Source: Lacrimispora sp. BS-2
GTDB taxonomy: Bacteria; Bacillota; Clostridia; Lachnospirales; Lachnospiraceae
NCBI RefSeq assembly: GCF_040207125.1
Contig: NZ_CP157940.1
Location: forward strand, 3,162,001-3,226,000
Length of the DNA: 64,000 bases
Reading direction: 5' to 3'
The translations under genes and the position numbers were made by a program. Below, piece by piece: positions 9,858 through 18,600 of the stretch. The notes below the pieces were generated by a model. It ran no database searches. It was not told the DNA's origin and saw only the letters and a program-made list of their open reading frames with translations. Position 1 is the stretch's first letter; each line of letters starts with the position of its first letter.

Positions 9858-9919
9858 GGCCGGAAATGTTATTCCGGCCCAAATCATGTTAAATCAGGTC
9901 GTACGATACGCCTATTATA
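9858..9919 (-). promoter_or_regulatory. rho promoter -10 and leader hairpin
   Basis: A minus-strand TATAAT (9914-9919) lies about 135 bases before rho. The resulting leader holds a perfect 8-bp stem, GGCCGGAA/TTCCGGCC (9858-9879), without a U run. Rho genes are often autoregulated through their leader; whether this stem takes part is unknown. The -35 box is poor. Confidence 0.45.
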
Positions 9920-9943
9920 TACCTTAATATTAAAAAAGAAAAG

Positions 9944-11263
9944 TTATTTTTTCAGTTCTCTCAAGTGCTCTTTGATTTTAAGCTCATAGCCATTTTCCGT
10001 GGGTTGGTAGAATGTCATGCCTTCCATCCCATCCGGCAGATACTGCTGTTTCACATAATTTCCCGGATAATCATGGGCATAAAGATAGCCCTGCCCATGG
10101 CCCAGCTTCGCCGCTCCCTTATAATGGGAATCCTGTAAATGAACCGGTACAGGCATGGTTTTCTGGTTCCGCACCGTATCCAGTGCCTCAAATACCGCCA
10201 TACAGGCAGCATTGCTCTTAGGTGCCGAAGCCACATAGGTGACTGCTTCCGACAGAATGATCTGGGCTTCCGGAAGCCCGATCCTCTCTGCTGCCTGGGC
10301 TGCGGCCACTGCCACAACAAGAGCCTGGGGATCCGCATTTCCAACATCCTCTGCAGCACAGATCATGATCCTTCTGGCAATGAACTTCATATCCTCTCCA
10401 GCATATAACATCCTTGCCAGATAGTAAACAGCCGCATCCGGATCCGATCCCCGCATGCTCTTTATAAAAGCCGATATGGTATCGTAATGATTATCCCCTG
10501 TCTTATCATAGCGCACCACCCGCTTTTGGATGCATTCTTCAGCCACCTGGAGACTGATATGGATTTTTCCATCTGACGGATCCCGGTCCGTGGTCATGAT
10601 TCCCAGCTCTACCGCATTTAAAGCGGCCCTGGCATCTCCATTGGAAACATCCGCCAGAAATTCTTCCGCATCGTCGTCAATCACTGCGTTATAGGAGCCC
10701 ATTCCCTTCTCTCTGTCATATACCGCCCGGTGGATCAGTTTCCTGATATCCTCCTTTTCCAGGGACTTTAACTCAAATACCCTGGACCTGGAAAGAAGTG
10801 CGCCATTTACCTCAAAATAAGGATTTTCTGTGGTGGCTCCAATGAGAGTCAGGGTCCCATCCTCCACAAATGGAAGAAGATAATCCTGCTGCCCTTTGTT
10901 AAAACGATGAATCTCATCCACGAACAAAATGGTCTTTTTGCCATACATTCCCAGGGAATCCTTAGCTTCCTTTACGATCTCTTCCATATCCTTTTTTCCG
11001 GCTACCGTGGCGTTGATCTGCTTAAAATCCCCGCTGGTGGTATTGGCAATCACCCTTGCCAGGGTGGTTTTTCCGGTTCCCGGAGGGCCGTAGAAAATCA
11101 CAGACCCCAGCTTGTCAGCCTTAATGGCCCGGTAGAGCAGTTTATCCCTGCCAATGATATGCTGCTGCCCCACTACCTCGTCAAGTGTTGACGGCCGAAG
11201 CCTTGATGCAAGGGGGGACTCATTTTTCATGGTATTTTCCCTCATATAATCAAACAAATCCAT
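9944..11263 (-). CDS. rarA: replication-associated recombination protein RarA (MgsA)
   Basis: A clamp-loader-like AAA+ ATPase that acts at stalled replication forks. The 439-residue protein shows Walker A GPPGTGKTT near residue 56, Walker B FVDEIHRFNKGQQD near residue 115, a sensor 1 region (IGATTENPYFEVN), and the C-terminal tetramerisation domain with KGAAKLGHGQGYLYAHD. The start MDLFDYMRE follows GGGAGA. The longer upstream frame starts within the -35 element of the promoter and cannot be used. Confidence 0.93.
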   Translation of the reverse strand: MDLFDYMRENTMKNESPLASRLRPSTLDEVVGQQHIIGRDKLLYRAIKADKLGSVIFYGPPGTGKTTLARVIANTTSGDFKQINATVAGKKDMEEIVKEAKDSLGMYGKKTILFVDEIHRFNKGQQDYLLPFVEDGTLTLIGATTENPYFEVNGALLSRSRVFELKSLEKEDIRKLIHRAVYDREKGMGSYNAVIDDDAEEFLADVSNGDARAALNAVELGIMTTDRDPSDGKIHISLQVAEECIQKRVVRYDKTGDNHYDTISAFIKSMRGSDPDAAVYYLARMLYAGEDMKFIARRIMICAAEDVGNADPQALVVAVAAAQAAERIGLPEAQIILSEAVTYVASAPKSNAACMAVFEALDTVRNQKTMPVPVHLQDSHYKGAAKLGHGQGYLYAHDYPGNYVKQQYLPDGMEGMTFYQPTENGYELKIKEHLRELKK

Positions 11264-11345
11264 TCTTATTCTCCCGTATCCTGAAATCCCCTTAAGAAGG
11301 ATTTCTTGCAGCTTATCCTGTAAGAAGCCTTCCGGCTGTAACAAG

Positions 11346-11374
11346 AGTATAGCCTTGCTTTGATAAAGTGTCAA
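11346..11374 (-). promoter_or_regulatory. sigma-A promoter of rarA
   Basis: TTGACA (11369-11374) and TATACT (11346-11351) are separated by 17 bases on the minus strand, about 80 bases before the rarA ATG. Confidence 0.75.
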
Positions 11375-11412
11375 TGATATCCCGTCTTCTCCTGCTCTCT
11401 TAAGGGAACGTT

Positions 11413-12387
11413 TTATAATTCTTCCGGATATTTCATATTCCAGTCATTCCGTATTCTTGTCATCATGTTCATGACATCTGCCGTATATTCCAGCCGCATT
11501 ACGTCAGGTTCTCCGGAAACTGCTTTCTCCATATCCAGAATTTCATACAAAAGGGCATCATCGGTGTTTCCTGCTTCAATCACCTCCCGGCGGTTATCCT
11601 CCGTATAAGTGATCACCGCCTTATCAGCTCTGGGATATTCATAAACTTCTATATAGCCTTTGTCAAAAGCCACTGTCCCCCGCTTGGGCTGCTTTGCGTG
11701 CAGGGACAGGGAAATGGCAGCCATTTCCTGCTGATTGTTCATTAGCAGGATTCCCGCCTGTTCATCCACACCGCTGGGGGCAAGCTTTACCTGTGACAGG
11801 ATCTGGTCCGGTGCCTCTGTCATAAACCATCTTGCAAAGGAAAGGGCGTATACCCCGATATCCAGCAGTGACCCGCCAGCAAGACTTGGACTAAAAAACC
11901 TGTTTTCCATATTATAATCTTTATAGCTTCCAAAATTCATCTGAATAAAGCGCAAAGGCCCCAGTTGACCGCCATGCACAATTTCCTGCAATTTCTTATA
12001 TAACGGCATATGATAAATGGTCATTGCCTCAGCAAGCACCAGGTTGTTTTTCTCCGCAAGACTGACTGCCTCAGTAAGCTCATCAGAATTTAGCGTAATT
12101 GACTTTTCGCACAGCACGTGCTTCCCATTCTTTAATGCCTCTTTTAAATAAGTAATATGGGTATTATGGGGTGTGGAAATATAAATAATATCCACATCGT
12201 CATCATGAAACATATCAAAGACATTATGGTAAACTTTCTCTACCCCGTATGTTTCTGCAAATTTAACCGCATTTTCATAAGTTCTGTTTCCAACCCCATA
12301 CAAAGTTTTCCCCTGCTTCTTCATGTTTTCTGCCAGCTGCCTGGCAATTTCTCCACAGCCTAATGTTGCCCACCGATACTCTTTCAT
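11413..12387 (-). CDS. Gfo/Idh/MocA-family oxidoreductase
   Basis: An NAD(P)-dependent sugar or polyol dehydrogenase of 324 residues. The N-terminal Rossmann fold starts RWATLGCGEIARQLAENM (GxGxxA). The family motif around the catalytic lysine is LCEKSITLN, a variant of the usual EKP with serine in place of proline. The C-terminal alpha/beta domain begins near residue 125. The substrate cannot be told from sequence. A GAGGAGG site precedes the ATG. It has its own promoter and an operator-like palindrome, and lies downstream of a YhcH-type gene and a LacI regulator, pointing to catabolism of a sugar or sugar derivative. Confidence 0.82.
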   Translation of the reverse strand: MKEYRWATLGCGEIARQLAENMKKQGKTLYGVGNRTYENAVKFAETYGVEKVYHNVFDMFHDDDVDIIYISTPHNTHITYLKEALKNGKHVLCEKSITLNSDELTEAVSLAEKNNLVLAEAMTIYHMPLYKKLQEIVHGGQLGPLRFIQMNFGSYKDYNMENRFFSPSLAGGSLLDIGVYALSFARWFMTEAPDQILSQVKLAPSGVDEQAGILLMNNQQEMAAISLSLHAKQPKRGTVAFDKGYIEVYEYPRADKAVITYTEDNRREVIEAGNTDDALLYEILDMEKAVSGEPDVMRLEYTADVMNMMTRIRNDWNMKYPEEL

Positions 12388-12404
12388 ACTTATGCCTCCT
12401 CAAT

Positions 12405-12425
12405 GATCATGATATCATCATGATC
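12405..12425. promoter_or_regulatory. 21-bp perfect palindrome, probable operator of the oxidoreductase gene
   Basis: GATCATGAT-ATC-ATCATGATC, two exact 9-base arms around three bases, lies between the promoter and the ribosome site of the oxidoreductase gene. Its sequence differs from the LacI-type operator at 13127-13144, so another regulator may bind it. Confidence 0.6.
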
Positions 12426-12464
12426 CCGTTATTGCTGCATTACAATTTCTTCTATATAATGCTT

Positions 12465-12493
12465 ATTATGGACAGTACCTGTTCCTTTGTCAA
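12465..12493 (-). promoter_or_regulatory. promoter of the oxidoreductase gene
   Basis: Minus-strand TTGACA (12488-12493), a 17-base spacer and CATAAT (12465-12470). It lies 40 bases upstream of the palindrome, so the gene can be transcribed separately from the YhcH gene. Confidence 0.7.
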
Positions 12494-12549
12494 GTATTGC
12501 AGCCAGAGTCTTATGATCCGGAACACTATATTAGTATTTTATATACAAA

Positions 12550-12594
12550 AATCCCTATTTGCTTCGGAATGAAAACCGTCTGACAAATAGGGAC
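12550..12594 (-). terminator. terminator after the YhcH-type gene
   Basis: On the minus strand TCCCTATTTG and CAAATAGGGA pair around a 22-base loop, followed by TTTTTG. Confidence 0.7.
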
Positions 12595-12637
12595 TTATAG
12601 GACACTTAACATTGTATTACTTTCATAGCCATACTTT

Positions 12638-13111
12638 TTATAATGTATCTGCCTTTACTTTCAATATAATTTTCTTCACCGCCTCAGGATCCCCCATTTG
12701 GCAGCCTGGCCGGTGGACGTCTTCAGGGAAAAATATGGCATAACAGCCGTCTGTCATGGGAAGCATAAGCTCGTTTACATCTTCCCGCTCTTTGTAAAAA
12801 AGCAAATCATTTTCTTCAAGCTGATCCTCAAGCACTTCTCCATTCCTGTCGTCGGGATAAAATCCTATTAATTCATGGCCGTGCACCATATACTGAACAT
12901 CAATATATTTTCTGTGCACTTCCGGCTTCTTTTCCTCTTTGGGTCCGGTAGTAATTTCATTAATCTGCAGAATTAAATTGTCCCCATCCAAAGGATACTT
13001 TCCGTGATGCATGTCCGTTACATCCGTTTCTTTTAAGATCGCCATAGCTTTACGGATCTTTTCCGTATAAGCATTTTCAGTCTTTATTGAATCAATATGT
13101 CCGTAAATCAT
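12638..13111 (-). CDS. YhcH/YjgK/YiaL family protein (DUF386)
   Basis: A 157-residue single-domain cupin-like protein of the family that includes E. coli YhcH and the EbgC beta-galactosidase subunit. Members accompany sialic-acid and other sugar operons, and some are thought to be sugar mutarotases/isomerases. Conserved elements present are HRKYIDVQYMVHG near residue 72 and the metal-site region FFPEDVHRPGCQ near the C-terminus. The start MIYGHID follows AAAGGGG; the longer upstream frame would read through the operator. Two LacI-type operator copies and a promoter lie just upstream. Confidence 0.8.
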   Translation of the reverse strand: MIYGHIDSIKTENAYTEKIRKAMAILKETDVTDMHHGKYPLDGDNLILQINEITTGPKEEKKPEVHRKYIDVQYMVHGHELIGFYPDDRNGEVLEDQLEENDLLFYKEREDVNELMLPMTDGCYAIFFPEDVHRPGCQMGDPEAVKKIILKVKADTL

Positions 13112-13126
13112 AAATGTTCCCCTTTC

Positions 13127-13144
13127 TTCGCAATCGATTGCGAA
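13127..13144. promoter_or_regulatory. LacI-type operator, perfect 18-bp palindrome
   Basis: TTCGCAATCGATTGCGAA is an exact palindrome centred on CG, the form LacI/GalR proteins bind. It begins about 10 bases after the -10 box of the YhcH-gene promoter, so binding would block transcription. The presumed ligand is the LacI protein encoded just upstream (13383-14393). Confidence 0.8.
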
Positions 13145-13154
13145 ACTCCTAATT

Positions 13155-13183
13155 AGGATATCAGGTTTTTTCCCGGGAATCAA
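13155..13183 (-). promoter_or_regulatory. promoter of the YhcH-type gene
   Basis: Minus-strand TTGATT (13178-13183), 17-base spacer, TATCCT (13155-13160), directly followed by the palindromic operator. Confidence 0.65.
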
Positions 13184-13266
13184 TCATATTAATTGCTAAA
13201 TTCTTTTATATCCTTTTGTGGGTTTTTAACATAAGTATTCTAACGGCTCATGAAATAAGTTTTTCT

Positions 13267-13284
13267 TTCGTAATGGATTGCTTA
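13267..13284. promoter_or_regulatory. second, degenerate LacI operator
   Basis: TTCGTAATGGATTGCTTA matches the 13127-13144 palindrome at 13 of 18 positions. It lies about 140 bases upstream of that operator, a spacing that could allow repression by looping. Assignment by similarity only. Confidence 0.45.
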
Positions 13285-13382
13285 AAGGCGGGAATTTGTA
13301 CCGCAGGTAAAGCCTGAGGCTTGCTGTACCTCTGTAAAGAGATCGCTGTTTTTTAATCTGCTTGAGGATTTCTATGAGTTTT

Positions 13383-14393
13383 TCAGGTGCTCTCTCTTTG
13401 AATAATATCAGTAGATAATTTCATCTCAGGTAGCATGGTCTTCCCTTCAAACGCTTCCAGCAAAATCCGGGAGGCGTTCTGGCAGACTTCTACCAGTTTG
13501 TTGTCTAAGGTCGTCAGTTTTGGTGTGCAGAGTTTTCCGTACAGGGAGTTGTCCACTCCTATTACTGCGATCTGGTCCGGGACAGTAATACCTGTTTCAT
13601 AACACATCTGCAATCCTCCCACAGCTAATAAATCTATGGAATATATAATCCCGTTTACCTCCGGATACTTCATAATGATTTCTTTTGTTACCTGTCTTCC
13701 TCTTTCAATGGTATGTTCCGGAGCCGTATCATCGTCTGTTGTATAATAAATAAACTCTTTACCGCCTACAAGACCATGTTTCCTAAGGCCCTTCTTAAAT
13801 CCCTGCATTTTGCCATTATTCGAAGGAGTTATGGAGTCCACGGCAAAAACCAGATTGCGGCGGCCTTTATTCACAAGCAGATCCACACATTCCTCCACTC
13901 CCCGCTCTTCATCCACCAGGATCCCCCATACATTGGGCAGGTTTAAGGAACCATTTACCAGCACAATGGGGACATCTGACAAATGCTCCTTTATGCTTTT
14001 CTCTACCTCAAGTGTTCCAAACATGGATCCGATCAGGATAGCTCCATCTACTCTTCTCTGTTCCAGGATTTTAATATATTCTGCTTTTCTTACCGGAGTC
14101 ATTCCAGTGCTGAGAGTAATGCAGGTATATCCCTTTTTGGTCATCTCCTGCTCTATGATATAGGCAGATTCCGTATGATGAGAGATGCGGATGTCCTCAA
14201 TCAGAATTCCCACAATTTTTGAGGATTGGGTCACAAGACCACGGGCTGCTTCATTGGGAGAATAATTATACTCTTTTAGAAGTTCTCTTATCCGTTCTTT
14301 TGTCGTCTCACCGACTCCCGGTCTGTCATTGATTACACGGGAAACCGTGCTGGCAGAAACTCCTGCTTTTTTTGCAATATCATAAATTGTCAT
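13383..14393 (-). CDS. LacI/GalR-family transcriptional regulator
   Basis: A 336-residue repressor. The N-terminal helix-turn-helix reads TIYDIAKKAGVSASTVSRVIN, with the hinge helix region YSPNEAARGLVT. A periplasmic-binding-protein-like effector domain follows (residues about 60-330). Such proteins bind a sugar inducer and leave their operator. The perfect CG-centred palindrome 240 bases downstream, in front of the YhcH-type gene, is the likely target. The effector is unknown. Confidence 0.88.
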   Translation of the reverse strand: MTIYDIAKKAGVSASTVSRVINDRPGVGETTKERIRELLKEYNYSPNEAARGLVTQSSKIVGILIEDIRISHHTESAYIIEQEMTKKGYTCITLSTGMTPVRKAEYIKILEQRRVDGAILIGSMFGTLEVEKSIKEHLSDVPIVLVNGSLNLPNVWGILVDEERGVEECVDLLVNKGRRNLVFAVDSITPSNNGKMQGFKKGLRKHGLVGGKEFIYYTTDDDTAPEHTIERGRQVTKEIIMKYPEVNGIIYSIDLLAVGGLQMCYETGITVPDQIAVIGVDNSLYGKLCTPKLTTLDNKLVEVCQNASRILLEAFEGKTMLPEMKLSTDIIQREST

Positions 14394-14567
14394 GGACTCA
14401 CCTCTTTTTAGTGGAATAGGTTTGTATTTATACTAGCATTACAATTGGTAATATTCAATAATAGATTCTTATGAAATGCTGGATCTGTGTTGCCTGAACT
14501 TTGGTTGTCATTATAAGGTAGTAAGACAGTACTGAAACAGTCTGGCCTTTTTGGGGGAGTCTTATTT

Positions 14568-15635
14568 TCATTGTCTGTGTTTTTCTGCATTCCGTTTCTT
14601 GTTTGTTCCTTTTTTTATTATGATCAGTAAGATTAGCATGATAAGTAAGATTGTAAGGATTGCTAAAGTAACGGAATTTGTCAGCAGCCATTTTAAGAAA
14701 TTCCAGAATCCAATTTTGCCCTGCCGTTTATAGATAGCAGTTGCCTGCTTTCGGTAAATGGGCTGGCCTGTTTGATTTTCTGCATCTGCTTCAATATAGG
14801 TTCCGTGGAAAACATTGGCATCTATGGGCGGGAAGGTGACCTCCCCTCCATAAGTTCCCCTGATATCTTTCACCAGTTTCCGGCCGTAAGCAGTTGCTCT
14901 CCGGATCACCTCCCCCTCTTTTCCCACAGGACCCCCAGCCCACTCGATCCTGGTAATTTTGTAGTATTGGGGCGGCAAATTTAAATAATCCAGAAACTGA
15001 TTCCCATGGTCTATTAATGGAGAATGATTAGATATTTCCGTCTGGCCCAGCATGTATGAATCCGCATCATATCCGGTCACTGTAATGGGAAATGTAAAAT
15101 TATAGTCCCAGTAAGTACTTTCCTCCTTATAATCAACCGCAGGAAGTTTTACCTTTAATTCCTGCTTTAAATCTTCATTTATTACCTTGACCTCCCCATC
15201 TTCCGGAAGAGAGTCTATGTATTCCACTCCTTTGTATAATATGGAAGCTTCTGAATATTTCGTGGCTTCTTCCGTGATTACTTTTGTGATCTCACTGGTT
15301 TTCAATATATATTTTTTTCCGTTTTTCTCTATTGCTTCTTCTGGCGCATATTCCTCAATACTTCCGACAAAGGGGGCGGAATCATATGTTACAGTATCAC
15401 ACGGGGCAATTTCTTCTACTTTATCTATTTGAACAGATTTCAACCGGTAGATATTTCCGTCTTTTTCATAGACATCTTTAAACTGTGATCTTCCGTCTTC
15501 CTCTTTTATGGCTGTCCTATACTCCTTTTTTATTTCGATGAACGTTTCTTCCGCATGTACAATCCCAGCGCACCCCAAAATGAGGGGTGCGGCAAGAAAC
15601 ATAGCAATAAAACCTTTCTTATGCTTATTTTTCAT
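14568..15635 (-). CDS. secreted, C-terminally membrane-anchored protein, partner of the giant adhesin
   Basis: 355 residues, no recognised family. Seen in the sequence: an N-terminal signal peptide (MKNKHKKGFIAMFLAAPLILG...VHAEE), an extracellular region of about 285 residues rich in Glu/Lys and beta-type sequence, one C-terminal transmembrane helix (SVTLAILTILLIMLILLIII) and a basic cytoplasmic tail. There is no LPXTG. Its ATG lies within the last codons of the giant adhesin gene (11-base overlap), so the two are translationally coupled. That suggests it helps assemble, anchor or partner the adhesin; this is inference. Confidence 0.7.
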   Translation of the reverse strand: MKNKHKKGFIAMFLAAPLILGCAGIVHAEETFIEIKKEYRTAIKEEDGRSQFKDVYEKDGNIYRLKSVQIDKVEEIAPCDTVTYDSAPFVGSIEEYAPEEAIEKNGKKYILKTSEITKVITEEATKYSEASILYKGVEYIDSLPEDGEVKVINEDLKQELKVKLPAVDYKEESTYWDYNFTFPITVTGYDADSYMLGQTEISNHSPLIDHGNQFLDYLNLPPQYYKITRIEWAGGPVGKEGEVIRRATAYGRKLVKDIRGTYGGEVTFPPIDANVFHGTYIEADAENQTGQPIYRKQATAIYKRQGKIGFWNFLKWLLTNSVTLAILTILLIMLILLIIIKKGTNKKRNAEKHRQ

Positions 15636-18600
15636 TCTTCTTATCTCTTTTTCTCCTTACATAAATGATGCCGGACACAATAACGGACATCCCTATAACT
15701 AAAAGCAATCCTCCGCGCAGGCCTATATCGCCTGTTTTAGGCAGTCTGCTCAGCCAGCCCCAGTATCCTTTTCCCCTATGATTAATGCTTCCAAAGCTGT
15801 TTAGGCTTGATTGATATGTTGCTGTGATGAAGCCCTTTTTCCTGACCTGTTCCGGACTGTTATACATCACAAATTCTCCTGTTGCTGCGCCGGCATCCGT
15901 TACATGAATAGTCAGGTAAGTATCAGTCTTTCTATATCCTTCCGGAGCTTTTATTTCATGTACGGTATATTTGCCGACGTGCAGCGGCTGGAATGATAAT
16001 CGGCCGCTTTCATCTGTTATTCCGGTAAATACCGGCATTCCAGCTTCATTTCTGATCTCCAGGTCTGCTCCGGCTAATCTTTTCCCGGTTACAGCATCTG
16101 CTTTTTGGATCAGCACTTCCGGCGATGGGTGATTTACAACCGATATTGTACTGTTTTCCGATATCTCACCGTTTTTAATGGTAAAGGAATAGATATGATC
16201 TGTTGCAAGATAGCCGGGAGCTGCTTTTGTTTCCTTGTAGGTATAGGTTCCGTTTGCCGGGATATCAAATTTTGCATATCCATTCTCGGCTGTATCTACG
16301 GTCAGGTATAAACTTCCGTCAGGCCGGTAAATGGAAAATTCCACTCCCTTAATGCCTTGGCCTGTTGCTGCCTCCACCTTATAGAGATACATTTTATCTG
16401 AACCGGGACTTTGCTTCTTTGAATCTGTCATAGTAACTTCCAATAGCTCTGCCGCTTCTGGCATTGTAAATGCTACATCGGCCGAAAGGTAATATCCTGA
16501 TGGTGCTTTCACTTCATGAAGATAATAAGTTTTTCCTGCTGTCAATCTTCCGGTGATATCTATAGCCCTATCTGTTGTTTCAAAGTCTGGGATGACTACA
16601 TTTTTCTGCTGGTCCAACACCTGTAAAATAGCTCCTTTTAAGAATTGGCCGTATGGATCTACTTTTTTAAGACGAACCGCAGTGACTTCATTTTTCATCT
16701 CAATCATGTCAATTGTTCCGTTTTGGCTGACAGTAAATGGAACTTCCTTCGCATAAGCATACCCATCTGCGGGGAGGATTTCGTGGAGCCAATAGCGCTC
16801 TCCTGCTTTTAATTTTGCAATAAGTTCATGGGGTTGTTCACCGGATACCCACTCTTCCAGAATGTTTCCCTCCTTATCTTTTATGCTCATATGATTTCCT
16901 GGAAGCTCCTCATTGCCAGTTATAGCCTTTTTTGACAGAATCACATGGGTCGGATTGTCTATCATAATTACTGTATCCCTATCACCATTTAAGCTGACAG
17001 TAAAGGGAATATCTTCTGCATAGGCATATCCATCTGCTGGGCTGACTTCATGAAGCCAATAATTTTTCCCGGCTTCCAGCTGGCCTTTTAATTCTTCAAA
17101 CTGCTGGCCAGTAGTAAAGATAAGGTCATCACCGGGATTTAATCCATTGCCAGCCCTAAGTGCCTTGGTTGGAGTCTTATCCTCATTTAAAATTTGAAGG
17201 GTGCTTCCTGGTAATTGGCTGACGGCGTTTGATGGGTTTTCTGTTAAAAGAGAGCCGTTGACTTTTTTAATCAGAATCTCTGTTTTCTTATCTTCCATAA
17301 TTACTGTGATTGATGTTGGTTCTTTCGGAACGGTGAAGGTTACCTTTTCGCTGTAGGCATATCCGGCCGGCGGCTCTTCCTCTATCAGCTCATAGGTGGT
17401 TCCCGCTGTCAGGAATCCTTTTATAAGGACTGGTTTTCCTTCTGTCGTAAAGGAAGTAATGATGATACCAGTTTCCTTTTCCCGGATAGAGAAACGTCCT
17501 CCGGTTAGGAGTTCTCCGGTTTCAACATCTATCTTTTTAATTTCCACCTCTGTCTTTTTATCCTGCATGACAATGGTTGCCGGTATACCGCTTTCCTCCG
17601 CAGTAAAGAGGATCTCCTTTTCGTAAGCGTAACCTTCTGGGGAAAGTTCTTCCTTAATAGTGTACTTTTTACCTTGGGTAAGAAGTTCTGCCGGAATGAC
17701 AGTCTTCTCTCCTTTCTCTTTTGTAAATTCATAAATCACTTTTCCGGTTTCTTCATCTGCAAGGCTGTACTGGCCTCCGTCAAGTTCCTCTCCGGCTTCA
17801 ATATCCACCTTGGAGAAATATAAATGTACCGGACGGTCCTCCATGTCTACGTTATCAACCATTCCGGAAGCATTTAGCTGGAAGCGGTAAATTCCGCTGG
17901 TAAGGCTGCTTCCGTCACTGTACGTTGTAGTTTCAGTAAGTTGATAGTTTCCGCCTGCCGTTAGGATCTCCCGGATCGTTTTATTGTTGCGGTTGTTTTT
18001 AAATACTGCACTCTGTATGGTCTTTGAGATCTCTCCTGTTATGGTTCCTCCTTCTGTTTGCCCGGTAGGGCTTAATATTCTGTCATAACCATCTTTTGGC
18101 TCCTGTGCGATTTCATATCTGGTTCCGTAGGGCAGCCCGGCAAAGGTAAGGTACCCGTCGCCGGTTATGGTGATAGTTCCTTCTCCTTTGATCCGTCCTT
18201 CCGCCGAACCACTGTATGCCTGGTATCCGGTTAGGGTTTTACCCGCAGAGTCCATAAGTCTTACATGGAAAGTAAACTCGTCTGCCTGATCCTTACCAGT
18301 TCCAGTCAGTTTATTTATGATGGCAATGGAACCATCCGGGACAATAGGATTTGTAAGGGTAGTGCGCTTCGTAACTGCATCTGCCCATGTTTCAAAATAC
18401 ACATTTGCCTGCGTTCCCGTTTCACCGCTGACCACGGCCACCAGGTCTACCGTACCGCTCTCATGAGCGGCGATATCACTAAGGTTCCAGGTGACAATTC
18501 CATTTTGCTCGGCGCCGTAATCTGTTGATCTTAAATAATCAAGCCCATCATTAACAACCGCTTTGATGCGGATATCTGCCGGCTGGTTGTAAGGATTAGT

